NCBI GenBank assembly: GCA_902729315.2
Contig: LR746267.1
Coordinates: 4,038,386-4,102,385, forward strand
DNA from: Spirodela intermedia
Taxonomy: Eukaryota; Streptophyta; Magnoliopsida; Alismatales; Araceae
DNA: 64,000 bases
Direction of reading: 5' to 3'
Below the pieces are notes generated by a model that was not told the DNA's origin, searched no databases, and worked only from the letters and a program-made list of their open reading frames with translations. Both the position numbers and the translations under genes were made by a program. Numbering within the stretch: position 1 is the stretch's first letter; every line of letters begins with the position of its first letter. Positions 11,888 through 25,229 of this stretch are shown here, piece after piece.

Positions 11888-14800
11888 ATGGTTCCCCTTT
11901 TTGGGCTGTTGTTAGTCTCGTTTTTCTCTGCCTCGAAGTCGGTAGAGGTCATAACACGGAGCCAGTCCATGCGGGATGGTGAGACTGTACTCTCCGCTCG
12001 GAAGACCTACGAGATGGGCTTCTTCTCCCCCGGGAGTTCCAAAATGAGGTACCTGGGCATCTGGTTCAAGAAGGCCCAGCCTGAGGTGGTTGTTTGGGTG
12101 GCCAACAGGGAAAACCCGCTCGAAAACTCTACCGGGGTCTTACGGATGGACGAACAGGGGAGGCTCCTCCTCCTCGACAAAGAAGCGGGCAAGGTGGTCT
12201 GGTCAACGCAGGGTTTCTTGAATACGGGTGTTAGAGTTTTTGCAGAGCTTCTTGATTCCGGCAACCTCGAAGTTAGAGATGGCGAAAAGGGCCTACCCGC
12301 CGGACTTCTCTGGCAAAGCATAGATGAACCCTCTCACGTTATGCTCCCTGGGATGAAGATGAGCGCCAACCGGAGAACCGGAGCCAGAAGGCATCTAACC
12401 TCGTGGAAGAGCCCAGACGATCCTTCACCAGGGAACTACACGGTGGAGATGGACTTCAGCACGCTACCTCGTGTTCTTCTCAAGCACGACCAGGCTATTA
12501 AGTTCAGCACAGGGCACTTCAACGGTTATCGCTTCGTGGGTGTTCCGTTTATGCAACCCGACTCGGTTCTCCAGTGCGTCGTTAGAATCACGGAAGACCA
12601 GGCGGACTACATAATTCAGATGAAGATTCCCACCATATCGATCATGACTTTAAGTTACAACGGGGTGGGGCAGAGGTTGCTTTACGACGAGGGAACTACT
12701 GTATGGGAAACCTTTACCTACCTGCCAGCCGACGAATGCGACAGGTTCGCCAACTGTGGAGCGTTTAGCATATGCAACATGAGTAACTTCCCCGTCTGTG
12801 GTTGTCTGGAAGGTTATGCGCCCAGGAATGGCGACGAGTGGGATCAACAGAACTTCAGCGGCGGCTGCGTCCGGCGGACGCGCCCAGACTGCAGCGGAGG
12901 GGATGGATTTCTTCTGATGCCGCTATTGAAGCTACCTCACTTAATCAATTCCACAGTGGACATCGACATCAGCCTCAGCGAGTGTCGGAACAAGTGCACC
13001 AGCGACTGCTCCTGCACCGCCTACGCAAGCGCCAATGTCACCGACGGCATGGGGGGATGCATTACTTGGTTCGGCGATCTTTTGGATATGAGGATATTGG
13101 AAATGAATGTGCAAGATCTATACATACGAGTTCCGGCCTCTTCTCTTGGTAAACACCCTCCATCTTATCAAGAACAGTAATGTCTTGCTAGGATTATAAT
13201 ATAATGATGACTGGAGTACGATATAAGGAGTTTATATGATCTCAAGAGTTTTTCGGTTTTTATCCATGTACGGCGTACGAAGTGAATGAAGTGAGCATGG
13301 AAAATAAGAAGCCAAAGGTGGAATCAATTGTTCTCACAGCGACTCTACTTCCGGCATTGGTGGCAGTGTTGTTTTTCTTGTTCTCCGTTTGGATGCTGAA
13401 GATAAAGATAAAGAGAAGCCTGGATACAAAAGGTAATAATTTAGCGGGAGTATACCTTCCTTGTTGCAAGCCTCCTTATTACCTTTTTCAATATCAAATT
13501 CTTTACCTAGACAATCGTATAAATTGGGCCATGTCTTACAGAGAATACCCGCATCCATGAAACGACTGGGAGAAACGAAGAGCTGCCGGTGTTTTCCTTG
13601 GAAATTGTGGTATCGGCGACGTTTAACTTTTCCGACGACAATAAAGTAGGAGAAGGTGCCTTCGGTGTTGTATATAAGGTACCTTTCTCTCCTAACTGAT
13701 GGCAAATGGCTTCCCTTGTAGGCTTTTCTCAGTTTTCCAGGTAATGCAGACAGATGGAGCATTTTTATGGGTTGAATGCTGGGCAACCTAATGAATTAAG
13801 ACATTACAGGGAATTATGCCTGATGGGCAAGAGATTGCAGTTAAGAGGCTCAAAATTTCTTCTCTGGAAGGGCAGAGGGAGTTCACGAACGAAGTCAAGT
13901 CCCTAGCGAAACTCAGACACAGGAATCTTGTCCGGCTCCTGGGATGCTGCATTGCCGGCGAAGAGAAGATGCTTATCTATGAGTATATGAAGAACAAGAG
14001 TTTGGATGCCTTCATATTTGGTAATTACCTCTCATTTTACATTTTGGCACTCTAAAAGGGTAGAGACGATTTTCTCCAATCGCCAGCTCATGGTTACCTT
14101 TTTTTATCATATTATGTTTTTAGTAATATTCATACGAGAAGTAATAATTGTCACACTTGGACAAACATCCATCCAGATGAAACCAAGCGCGGTGTTCTGG
14201 GATGGAGAACAAGGCTTAACATCGTGCACGGCATTGCTTGCGGACTACACTATCTTCATGATGATTCCGGGTCGAGAATCATACATCGGGACGTGAAGGC
14301 TTGTAACGTTCTCCTTGACGTGGCAATGATCCCCAAAATATCAGACTTCGGTACTGCAAGGATATTTGATGGAGATCAGATGTTAGAGAGGAGCAGAAAG
14401 ATCGTTGGCACATAGTAAGTTCTTTACGAAACGAAGCAAGCAAATCATAGGATTATGGTAAATAAAATTGGGGCAAAGAAATCATTCGTTTTTATTGAAT
14501 GTCTTATCGTCTTTTTTTATGGCTTCCATGGCTGTCATACAGTGGATACATACCCCCGGAATATGCAATCGACGGTGTCATCTCTACGAAGACCGATGTC
14601 TTCAGCTTTGGGGTTCTCCTCCTGGAGATAATCAGCGGAGTCCGGAATCGAGGCCTATACTTTAGTAAGTCCGAGGAAAGTCTTCTGTCAAAGGTAAACC
14701 TGAACAAGTGCAACTATGATTATTTTTATTGCACTTAATCTGTATAAATTTGTAACGAGATTATCAGGAGGCTCGATAAATTCGTTTGTCAACTGGCGAA

Positions 14801-15515
14801 CTTCTTTCCGAAGGTGTGAAGCCCGGAATTGTGTCCATCTTTCAAGTTTGGCTGTCGCACGATTGCAAACAAAAGTTTGCCCACGTGATATCTACAAATG
14901 CCTCTCGGACGCCACCCCTTCTCTCTCCGATATGGTTGTTTGTCTTCCATGAATAGATAAAAACAGACGGCCTACCTGGTCAATCTTTTAGATTTGTAGG
15001 ATTTCGAATCGAAGATAATTTTCGGAATTCTTGCTTGTATTTGGGTGTCATGAATGGTTAGGCTCGAGCTTGCTCGACAGGCCGGCATTTAGATTGGGCT
15101 AGACAACGTCTAGGGCTGACAAACATGGTTCGCACTCAAGCAACGGTAGATGTTTTGATCTAATGAACAACGGTATTCTTACATCGAATTTTTTATTCAG
15201 GCTTGGAGGCTATGGGAGGAGGGCAACTGCGCAGAACTCCTTGATGATGCACCGACAGATCTTCGTCCAATTTCTGAATTATTGAGATGCATCCAGGTTG
15301 GTTTATTGTGCGTGCAAGAACAGGCGGTGGACAGGCCCTCAATGGACACCGTGACCATGATGCTTTTAAGTGAAACATTTCCCCTACCTCAACCTAAGAG
15401 GCCTGGCTTCGTCATATTCGGTAGCTGGAAGCATTCCGATAGTGCTTCATCAGTTGAGCTCCAAGACGAGGGCGGAAATGGGGTAACACGCAGTATGAGA
15501 AGGGACGTAGATTAA
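11888..15515 (+). CDS. Gene A: S-domain (G-type lectin) receptor-like Ser/Thr kinase, 7 exons
   Basis: Exons read by eye: 11888-13148, 13283-13432, 13542-13678, 13810-14020, 14177-14414, 14543-14693, 15201-15515. All introns are GT-AG and the frame stays open (820 residues). Order: signal peptide (1-18), B-lectin (about 25-150), S-locus glycoprotein region, EGF-like Cys cluster ([10 protein letters not shown]), PAN domain (to about 415), transmembrane helix (about 436-459), kinase with GEGAFGVV (507-514), Lys528, HRD (623-625), DFG (643-645) and PPEYA. It should sit in the plasma membrane and signal by phosphorylation; the ligand is unknown. The S-domain has TGHFNG in place of the usual GPWNG, and the catalytic loop reads HRDVKACN (usual HRDLKASN or AAN). 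Exon phases match genes D and E. The exon 2 acceptor (GAAG, then TGAAT) is the least certain join. Intron 6 is long (507 bp). Confidence 0.88.
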
Positions 15516-18182
15516 TCGAGAGGTGATGTCAATTGCATTGGTTTTAGATGATTTGCGTGAACATGCATTGATATTTCCGGAGGATGGATACATTGCGGAT
15601 TACCATTCTGAACAAGTTTCTTGTTGTAGTGTGCTTGACATTATGCGAAAATTCGGAATATGACAAAATTGTCCATGGCGATAAAGTTTTCGATACAAAG
15701 TTTATGGGGATTTCCTAAAAAGATGAGACTCATAAATCCTAGTAAAGACTGGTTTTTTTCCCGACGTTTGAAACTTTTTGCTTTGAAGTTGGGACGTTGC
15801 CGGTCTAAGTGTAAGAGTATGAAATGTGTTCAAGACTTAAAGAAAGGTGAAATGTTTAGGTATATCTGTTAAGCACAGAAATAACGGGTTTTTGTAATAA
15901 AACAGCAAAACATGACACCCTAAGTTTATAGTGGTGCAGTCTAATCTTGGACCTACACTGCTCCATCTTCTCATTTGTATTGTTACATAAAAACAGCTGT
16001 ATTCTCGAGACGTGTACCATATGCATCTCAAAAAGTCCTCTTCAATGGAAAGATTGCTCATAAATGTAAAGGACTTGAAAACAATGGTGATCAACTTTGA
16101 GAGCCAACTTTTATCTTCAACACAACACTTGACCTGTAGTAAGATTTGTTGTGTTTGCTTTGCTTGTAAGTTGCAACTTTGCTAATTTATGGAAACATTG
16201 CGTGATCAGGAAGTAAAACTTGTCTTACTTCAGAATTACAATATCGATATAAACATTTAGTACTAATTACTAAACATTCAACAAATAAGAAATGTGATAA
16301 TTTTACAAATAATGTACCTATTTTGTGTTAGCTTCCAACGGTGCACACTAAACACTGAAATGTTTGTCAATCAGCAATGAGCAATGCAATGAATTGAAAG
16401 ATAGGTAAACCTGAAAACATATATTGAATTTATGGATGTTACAAAAAACATTGATCCACCTGAGAGCTCTATGAGCTTCTGAGACTAACCTTGAAAAGAT
16501 TGAACTTCTGGAGTCGTGGAGCCTCAAACGTCTACCAAATCAAAGTGATCTTAGAGCTATAAATGACCATCCAAATACCACAAAATATACAGAAGTCACT
16601 GCCTGACCATTCTTCTTTGGTTATATTTTAGGATAGATATGCATCCGAACTACTCAAGTAGCGTTTGTGCCCATCTTTGAACAATAATGGTCATGCTGGT
16701 GTACCTGTCAACAACTCAGGTTAACAGTAATAGCATGCTTATATTCTTAGGGGTCTAAACACATGCCCAAATTTCTATGACATGAATTGGGCATTGAACT
16801 CCTGAAGTAACAATATTTACACTTCTATTGTTCTAATTGGCTTTGAACAATATTTCTGCAAAAACAATGATGTTATATTATAACTTATTTTCACGAATCA
16901 CGATAAGCATCCAGTGGTATATCTGATAGGACACAGAATGATATTTTATTGCACACAAGTGCACACAAACTAATGCGTACATTATATTCCAACTCATTAA
17001 AGCCTTATGAGGAATCTTCAATGAGAATGTGGGCCAGGTAGCCACAGAAACCTCATTTGTTCATCCTCACTGGGGCTAGTACCAAAAGTTTTTAGATGAG
17101 CTCTTCAAAAAGAAGTTCACGCATGTATTCATCGTTCTTAATGACCCTCATTTATAGTTTCCAATATGGAGAAACAGGCTTAAACATTTTCATAATAAAT
17201 TTATCGTTAATTTATGATTTTGTCAAACTTTTTAGCAGCCCACTCATCATCTGAACCAATCTAGTAAATATATCATTGATGGACTAATTTTTCTGTATTG
17301 AAAACAATTAAAGTCAGCATACTCACTCTTTACTCATTAGAAATGTACCTTTGTACATGACTTCAACTATTTTGTATGTTTTATTGGCCTTTACAAGCAA
17401 TGAGCTTGGATGGCTAATTAGAGTCATGAACGTCACATCACCACTTGTGACGATTGCTTATTTTTCTTTGAAAGTTTGAACTAGTATATTCGAATAAGGC
17501 CCTAGAATCAATGGTTGATATCTGGCTAAGGCTTGTATTGTAGTTAAATGACCTACATTCCTCATCAGATTTGTGGATTCATATCACCTTAGTTTCCCTC
17601 CTACTCTAATAAGCCTCCAGCATCATCACTCATCCTCTTGGAATCACTCTTAATCTATTTATATCATAAAAAAATTGTATTTATATGAGTCTTGTAAACA
17701 AATGATAAGACTGATTGTATTATATTGGTTTTTGCGAAAATTATAATTTTTATCATTTTTTTACTTACCCTTAGACCACTAGAATGAAATAACTATATAG
17801 ATGAAGCTATCCGCTTGTATATTTAGCATAAAATACATATTTTTTAAAAGGTCAAATGTTCACTTTTTTCATGAGACAGTCATCCATGTTTCAATGTCAA
17901 CTGTTGTAGTAAAATGAGTTAAATTTATGAGTTGATTACTGGACTTAAACAAAGAATTTATGAACAATATTCTAGGTGTCAAATATAAAATTATGTAGAG
18001 TTTGGGAATCTATTAAATAGGTAACAAAAGTCAAACATGGAAACAAGACAGCGATGAAGCTAGTATTTTAAAGAAATAGGACCACACTTTGGGACCCAAG
18101 ATGAGGCAAGCCTTTATAAACTACTCACATTTGGAGTATCAATTATTTAAAAAAACTGTGGCACACTTGGGAACAACAACCG
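15516..18182. other. Spacer between gene A and pseudogene B; no gene seen
   Basis: AT-rich DNA. The first ~150 bases are presumably the gene A 3-prime UTR. Short open frames at 15660-15872 (+) and 15837-16094 (-) have no family-like composition. No transposon core was recognised. Confidence 0.5.
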
Positions 18183-18203
18183 CGTGTCCTTCACGTAAAA
18201 TCA
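18183..18203 (+). promoter_or_regulatory. Conserved upstream block of pseudogene B
   Basis: CGTGTCCTTCACGTAAAATC matches the blocks before genes A (11546) and D (33221). It lies only about 150-220 bases before the first recognisable B coding sequence, so part of the leader seems deleted. Confidence 0.4.
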
Positions 18204-20303
18204 ATCTACACAGCATAAATGTTGACAGTCCATGAATGGACGTGTTGTCCTGTCGCCGTTTTCAATGAAAACTTCGAAATCGTTCTTGGTGAGCCAGTTA
18301 CTTTTCACAACGTCGGAAGAACGTTCAAGAGCCCACGAGATATTTCGGTTTCTTCTTTCTATCCTGTCTCTCATATCTCAGCCTCAGATCCGCGGATATC
18401 ATCAGGCGAAGTCTGTCGACTGGGCAGACTTTCGAGATGGGCTTCTGGGAGCTCCAAAAAGATGTATCTGGGGGTCTGATTAAAGAAACCCCAACCTGAG
18501 ATGTTTGTTTGGGTCGCTAACAGGGAGAGGCCGCTTGATAACTCCACCGGGGTCAGTAGCTACCTCACCTCGCGGAAGAGGGTCGACGACCCTTCGCCGG
18601 AAAACCACACGATTGAGATGGACTTCACCGTGTAACCTCCCGTCGTAATGCTGGATGGGTGTACGTTGAAGTTTAGCTTCGTGGTTGCATCGTCGGTATC
18701 CTCTACATGCAACCTAAGCCAGTTATGCACTTCATCATCGAAGCCAGGGAAGTCCAAGCGGACCACAGTTTCGAGATGAACAGCACCTCAACCTTATCCA
18801 TCTTAACCCCGAGTCACAGCGGGATGGCGCAGAGGTTGATCATTGACAAGGGAAGTCAGACATGGAAAACATTTACCCACGGGCCGGCCGACGAATGCGA
18901 TTGGTTCGCCAACCGTGGAGCCTTCGGCCTTTGCAATATGAGCAACTCTCCCATCTGTAGTGGCCTGGAAGGTTATGCCCCAAGGGATCTCCTTGAGTGG
19001 AACCAGCAGAACATCACTGGTGGTTGCATCCGCCTGACTACCCGGACTGCACGGGGGGGGATGGGTTCCTTTCGATGCCAAAGTTAAAACTGCCACACTT
19101 GATTAATTCCTAAATGATCATGAACATGAACCTCGTTGATTGCCGGGACCAGTGTGCCGGGGGCTGCTCTTGAACTGCCTTCGCGTGGGCAAATATTACC
19201 GACGGCAGGGGAGGAAGCATCGGTTGGTCTGGCGATCTTCTGGACACCAAGGCATTGGAAACAGAAGTGCATGACTTATACATAAGGGTGCCGGCATCTT
19301 CTCTCGGTACAGTCTATATCAAATCTTTTTCTGGTGTTCAATCTACTCACCTTTTAGATGTAATATAAGCTATCGAGAACATCTGAACAGTGGTTCCTCG
19401 GTGTATATGTAGCATACAAAGAGAATCAGATTTCTCGGAAGAACAACATTTATTATCATGACAATAGTTCTGAAGTCGGAATTAATTATTATCATAACAT
19501 TTATAGTTTCTGGAGTCCTGATAGTATTGTTTTGTTTCTACACATGGACGTGGAACAGGACGACGATGATAACTGCAGACATAGAAGGTAATATATTCAG
19601 TGTTATTTTTATTGCATATAGAAGATAACCCAGAAATATTTTATGTTTCATTTAATACTCGTTAATTATATAAATGTGCCTTCTGTCACAGAAAAGTCGG
19701 CAATTATGTAATAATTACCAGAGACGACGGGGATCTGTTGGTGTTTGATTTGCAAACCATTGTATCAGCTACGTCAAACTTCCTTCTGGATAATAAAAAC
19801 AGAGAAGGTGGTTTCGGTGTCGTCCAGAAGTATTCTTTGTTGTTGACTTAAGGGAAAAGACCCCTTGGCGTTCACTTTTTCTACTAGGACACGGGATTTT
19901 TATATGCGAAATACAGAAAGAAAACAGTTTAATAGATGACAATATCACAGGGAGTCCTGTCCGATGGACGAGAGATTGCCGTGAAGAGACTCATAAGCCT
20001 GTCTGTCGAGGGGCTGACAGAGTTCACCAGCGAGGTCAAGTCCATAGCAAAACTCAGACGGATGAATCTTGTCCGGCTCTTGGGCTGCTGCATCGTAGAA
20101 GAGAGGACATTTATCTACGAGTTCATGAAGAACAAGAGCTTGGATACCTTCATATTTGGTAATTGTCACCATTTGAAGCAAATCTTTAATTTTTGTGCTT
20201 TTAGAAACTACAGAATTGATTTAAATGGCCGGCACAACGATAGCTCCAATATCATATTTTTGACTTCATCATATTTATCTCAGAAAATTGATATTTCTAT
20301 GTG

Positions 20304-20405
20304 GTTTCACCAAGTTACAATCAAATGCCTTAGATGAGCACAAGGGTGCTGGTCGTTTCACCAAGTTACAATCAAATGCCTTAGATGAGCACAAGGGTGC
20401 TGGTC
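20304..20405 (+). repeat. Perfect 51-bp tandem duplication over the exon 5 acceptor of pseudogene B
   Basis: Bases 20304-20354 are repeated exactly at 20355-20405. Each unit carries the end of intron 4, the CCTTAG acceptor and the first bases of exon 5 (ATGAGCACAAGG). Since 51 is divisible by three, use of the first acceptor would add 17 in-frame residues. With no differences between units, the event is recent relative to the rest of this decayed gene. Confidence 0.95.
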
Positions 20406-20739
20406 TCGGATGGAGAACACGCCTTGACATTGTGTTGGGCATCGCTCGTGGATTTCATCATGACTCGGGATCGAGAATCATAGATAGGGACCTAAAGGCG
20501 TGGAATGTTCTCCTTGACAAAGGAATGATCCCCGAGATATCAGACTTGGGGACTGCAAGGATCCTCGGTGTAGATCAAATGCTACACAAGACTAGAAAGA
20601 TCATCGGTGCTTAGTAAGTTCTTCATTGATCATAGATAAAGAATCACTATCTTTGAATCTAAAACATTTAAAGAAGGCAGAAAATCAATGGGCAGTATTG
20701 AAAGGTTTGGCAACATCGTTTCTGGATTTGGTGGCCATT

Positions 20740-21105
20740 TGAAGAATATAACCTTACAACTCTTCATAACAACTCAAGAACCCAAGAAGAATGGAGAAAC
20801 AAAAATGCCCAAATCTATTAAATTGGAAATTGGAGAAATCAATTGGCATAGCCAATCAGTCGTCAAACTGGTTCTCTTAGAGGACCAAGTCGAACACCTC
20901 ATATAGTAACACCATTATGGCAGTTACTGCAAGTGCTATTATCTTAGCACAATCTCAGCCATCCGTTATGAAGTTATAATGGCTGAGATTGAAACGTTCA
21001 AAAGAAATAGATACAAGGAAAAATGTAAGATAAAATAGAACTCTCATTGAATGCCTTCCTCCTTCATAGATTGCGATGATGACAGCAGCGAGATTAACTC
21101 CATTA
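20740..21105 (-). repeat. Copia 3-prime LTR (left)
   Basis: It aligns along its whole length with 25230-25594. The outer edge TGAAGAAT is intact; the inner edge reads CCATTA where the other LTR has CCAACA. Confidence 0.92.
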
Positions 21106-21116
21106 TTCACCTCCTT
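21106..21116 (-). other. Polypurine-tract-like site of the copia element
   Basis: On the minus strand this reads AAGGAGGTGAA, directly before the 3-prime LTR, the position where plus-strand DNA synthesis is primed in LTR retrotransposons. Confidence 0.6.
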
Positions 21117-21126
21117 AAGCTTGCTG

Positions 21127-22815
21127 CTATTCCACCAGATCTTCCACTCCAATCAGCTTCCAAAATCCTGCAAATTTAACTTTTGCAAGAGATTTTGTTA
21201 GAATGTCTGCCCTTTGTCTTTTCATTGACACGTAGGCGACTTCAACTTCACCATCTTCAACACAAATGCACACACAATGGTAGAGAATTTTTATGTGCTT
21301 TGATTGACTGTGAAATGCTGGATTCTTCATGAGCTCAATGGCAGAGACATTACTAACTTGTATCTTAACTAGTTCGAGGTAGATTCCAGTTAGCTCTCTG
21401 AAAAATTCAACCAGCCAAACACCTTGACATGCTGCCAAAGTGAGTGAGATATACTCAGCTTCACAGGATGATAGGGCGACAATGCTTTTGTGACACCCAT
21501 GTCACAAGGCTTTTGCCAATAAAGAAACAAAAGCCTGACATGCTCTTTCTCTCCTCTATATCTCCTCCATAATTATTGACATAGAAGCCAACAAGTAAAA
21601 AATTCTTCTCCTTTTTGTACTTAAGACTGAAATTCAAGGTGCCCTTAATGTACTCAGTACATGTTTAGCACACTTGAGATGTTCAACTGATGGATTTTCC
21701 ATAATTTTTTTGAGAAATCCAACACTAAATGACAAGTCCAGTCTAGTGTGGGTCAAATACCTTAACGATCTCATTAAGCTTCTATAAGTGGTAGCATTTA
21801 TCGAGTCTCTTCCTTCCTTCTAATTAAAAATAAGTCTTACTTCAAGAGGAGTAATTGACGAATTACAATTCATTATGTCAAATGTCTTAAGAATCTTTAG
21901 AGCAAATGACTTATGTGAGAGAGATAAAGTCACCAGTTTGTCATACTTCAATGCCAAAATATGTCAAGAGCAGACCCATATTAGACATCTCGAACATGTT
22001 GGCCATTTTGAACTTGAAATCTTCAATTTCCTTTTCAATGTTCCTGGTGATGAGTAAATCATCAAAATATACTCCCACATATAGGTGATAATTCACCTTC
22101 TTCTTAAAGTAGACCGTAGGCTCAAAGTTGCTCCTAATTAGACCCAATGAGATAAGACTCGTATCTAATTTAGAGTGCTAAGCTCTTGGTGCTTGTTTCA
22201 AGCCATAGAGAGCCTTTTTCAATGTATAAGCCATCTTCTCCTTCCTGTTGACTTCAAATCTAGGCGGTTGATTCACATATATGTCCTCACTAATTTCTTC
22301 ATTGAGAAAAGTAGATTTTACATCCATATGGTGAATTTTCTAACTAAAATGAGCTGAGACAGCTAGAAGAACCAAAATTGTCTCAAGTCTTGCTATAGGT
22401 GCAAACACATTAGTAAAATCAACTCTATACCTTTGCACATAGCCTTTCACCACTAGTCATGCCTTGTGCTTGAGAATTTCTCCTTTTGGATTCTTCTTGA
22501 CTTTAAAGACCCACTTGAGTCTAATAGGCTTGCATCGTACTTGTGGTGTGACTAGAATCCAAGTATGATTCTTGTTTATTTGATTCAATTCTTCTTCCAT
22601 AGCTCTCTTCTAAATTTCGTCATTGAGAGCAGCCTGAATTGATTCAGGTTTTTCTTTAGTCATTAAGTTACACACTTCATCTTCATCTTCATCTTCAACT
22701 AGACTGGTCTCTGCAAATAATTCAAATAGATTCTTGAATCTTTGATGTTGTGAAGATTCACCCGAAGATGAGGTAAGTTGAGTGTATTCAGGTGAGGCAA
22801 GATTTGAAGACATCT
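21127..22815 (-). pseudogene. Copia reverse transcriptase and RNase H remnant
   Basis: On the minus strand the hinge (acidic run DEDEDE near 22690) is followed by a stop at about 22612. Then comes the reverse transcriptase with EEELNQINKNHTW, the VFKVKKNPKG segment, an ALYGLKQAPRA-like motif near 22200 and the active site YFDDLL near 22060 (family YVDDLL). RNase H ends with the family signature ADILTKSLAKVKF near 21190. In-frame stops break the chain in several places. Confidence 0.8.
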
Positions 22816-23363
22816 CCTCTCCACGATTTCCAGCTTCATTTTCAAAGTCTTGAGGTTGAAATCAACTAGGAGATCAAATATAAGAGATGATAGCGATATA
22901 CCTGATTCTTTTACCACTGTGAAATTCTCCCAAATCCAGTATTTTTCTTCTTCAAATATTACATCTCTCGAGATGTGAATCTTGACTAATGTAGGGTCAA
23001 ATGCACATTACCCCTTGACACCTTTTTCATAGCCAATAAAAATCATTGATGTGCTTCTATCATCAAGTTTCATAAGAGCTCCTCCAAGTGCCTTAACATG
23101 CAGATTGATCAAAAAACCTTTAAATGGTCAACTTGTGGTTTTTTGCTAGACCATACTTCATAGGGAGTCTTTCCTTGAAGACTTCTTGTGGGAGCTTTGT
23201 TTAGAAGATAGACAGCTGTGCTTGCTACTTCTCCCTAAAATGCTCAAGGTAAGTGCTTTGATTTCAGCATAGCTCTTACCATGTCCAGTAGAGTGCGGTT
23301 TCTCCTTTCTACTACACCATTTTATTGAGGTGCGTACAATGTAGTCAATTGTCGTTGGATTCT

Positions 23364-23876
23364 CTACTCATCGAACCATTTAGAGAACTCTTTGGAATTA
23401 AACTCACCCCCTTGTTCTGTCCATAGACATGACATTTTCACCTCTTTCTCTACTTTAGTTAGAGATTTAAATTTCTTCAAAGTTTCAAATGCTTCTGATT
23501 TCTTCTTCCCCATAAAAATCCACATTAATCTTGTATAATCATCAACAAGTAGTAGGAAGTACTTACTTCCACCGAGAGTCTCTAGTTCAATTGGCCCACA
23601 AATATCTCCATAAATAAGTTTAAGAGGTCTTGTAGCTTGAAATGATGAAATTGACAAAAATGAAGCTCTTGTTTACTTGGACTTCACACAGTCAATACAA
23701 AGTTCTTCTCCCCTTTCAAACTTCGGTAGTCCTTTGACCATATCATGTGAAAGCAAAGCAAAAAGAGAAGTGAAATTTAAATGGCCATACCTCTTATGCC
23801 AAAGCCAATTTTGATCAAACTTAGCATGAAGACAATTTTCAACAATGTCGAGTTTCAATAGGTAAAGTCTTCCCAC
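23364..23876 (-). pseudogene. Copia integrase remnant
   Basis: Two minus-strand frames carry the pre-integrase zinc-binding segment (HKRYGHLNF, then CIDCVKSK) and the catalytic core (LIYGDICGPI, VDDYTRLMW, then TEQGGEF). The family normally has an Asp in the third block (TDxGGEF); here it is Glu, and a stop separates the two frames at about 23660. Non-functional. Confidence 0.8.
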
Positions 23877-23935
23877 ATTTCTTTTACCTTTGTTAGAAGT
23901 ATGCCTCTCTGATCATGAATTGTAAGAATTTCATT

Positions 23936-25186
23936 TTACAAATTCATTTTGCACCCTTGTTCATCAAGACTCCCGAGTCTCAGAATATTGGCTCTCAAAC
24001 GAGGAGTATAGAGGACATTGATCAAGGTAATTTTGCTCCCACTTTTAGTGTTTAAGAGTATCTTACCTCGACCTTCAATGGGGATGTGTGAGTCATCACC
24101 AAAATGGACACCTCCTTTAGATGACTCATCTAACTCAAAGAAAAGAGTCTTCTCACTAGACATGTGAGATGTTGCCTCCATGTCTAAATACCACATGTCA
24201 TTCATCAGCTCGGATTGAGAGATACCTTGAAGAAGCACATCTGAATCTTCAAATGCCATAAGCAATGAATTATCACTTGAATTTTCTTCAGCTACAATTG
24301 CCTTCTGTTTATCTACCTTCGGTCTTTCCTTCTTTGGAAATCGACATTCATTTGCATAGTGGCCCTTCTTTTGGCAATTGTAAGAAGTGACAAATGACTT
24401 ATCTCTCGGTCTTTTATCGTCATCAAAGTCTTCTATCTTCATCATTCCTCTTGCTCTTCCTTTGCCACAGCCTCTTCCTCTGCCTCTTGCCTGAGAACTA
24501 TCGGAAGAATCTTTCTTCTTATTTTTGCCAAGAGCATGAGCCAATGAGACTTTCTCTTCCCTCTTGACTAAGCGATCTTGAAGTTTGTCTTCATGAATCA
24601 TGAGAGTTCCATGAACCTCTTCCACTAAGATTGCGTCAAGATCCTGAAATTGCTCAATAGACATTGTAATCGAGTCAAACTTACTTGAGACTGACCTCAG
24701 GAGTTTGGTGGAGAGATCAGCATCAAAAATCTTCTCTCTGAGACTCTTTAATTCAATCACAATCCGAGAAGTTTACCGAAATAATCAAGAACTGACTTGT
24801 CATCTTCCATAGAAAGATTCTCGTAATCTTTCTGTAGTGATTGAATACAGGCCGTTTGTAGGCATGGAACACCTCCATTTTTTGCCTTCAGCAGATTTCA
24901 CGTGCTTAGTAGTTTTCTCGACATCTAACTCCTACGAGATTTCATCCGAGAGAGTGCTGAAGAGGATGGACATCACCTGTCTATCTTTCTTCTTGACTAG
25001 AGTCTCCGCCTCAATGACATCCTAGAGCTGAAGACCTTTGAGGTGTAGACACATCCTGGATGCCCACACCTGATAGTTAAGCCTCACAAGGATTGGAAAG
25101 GTACCTATCTGCATAGGTTGCTTCACCCCTTTCAATCCTCTCGTCACCGCGAGATCCTGTGACAAGTCTCCCTTATATGGTGTCAT
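23936..25186 (-). pseudogene. Copia gag-protease remnant
   Basis: A likely start codon lies at 25186-25184 (reading MTPYKGDLSQ), 30 bases after the primer-binding site. The first ~400 bases contain several in-frame stops. From 24760 down, 274 codons are open: the gag core, a Lys/Arg-Gly-rich stretch, a CCHC zinc knuckle (CQKKGHYANEC, near 24342-24380), then protease. The protease active site reads LDMEATSHM where the family has LDSGASxHM, so the catalytic triplet is lost. Confidence 0.82.
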
Positions 25187-25215
25187 TGTCGTCCAGATGA
25201 TGTTGGATCACAAGT

Positions 25216-25227
25216 GCTCTGATACCA
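25216..25227 (-). other. Primer-binding site of the copia element
   Basis: TGGTATCAGAGC on the minus strand, two bases inside the 5-prime LTR. This is the standard plant copia site complementary to the 3-prime end of initiator Met tRNA. Confidence 0.95.
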
Positions 25228-25229
25228 AC

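Noticed and set aside
12802-13152. 116-codon + strand frame inside gene A
   Set aside because: An out-of-frame shadow of gene A exon 1 (Arg-rich, no domain).
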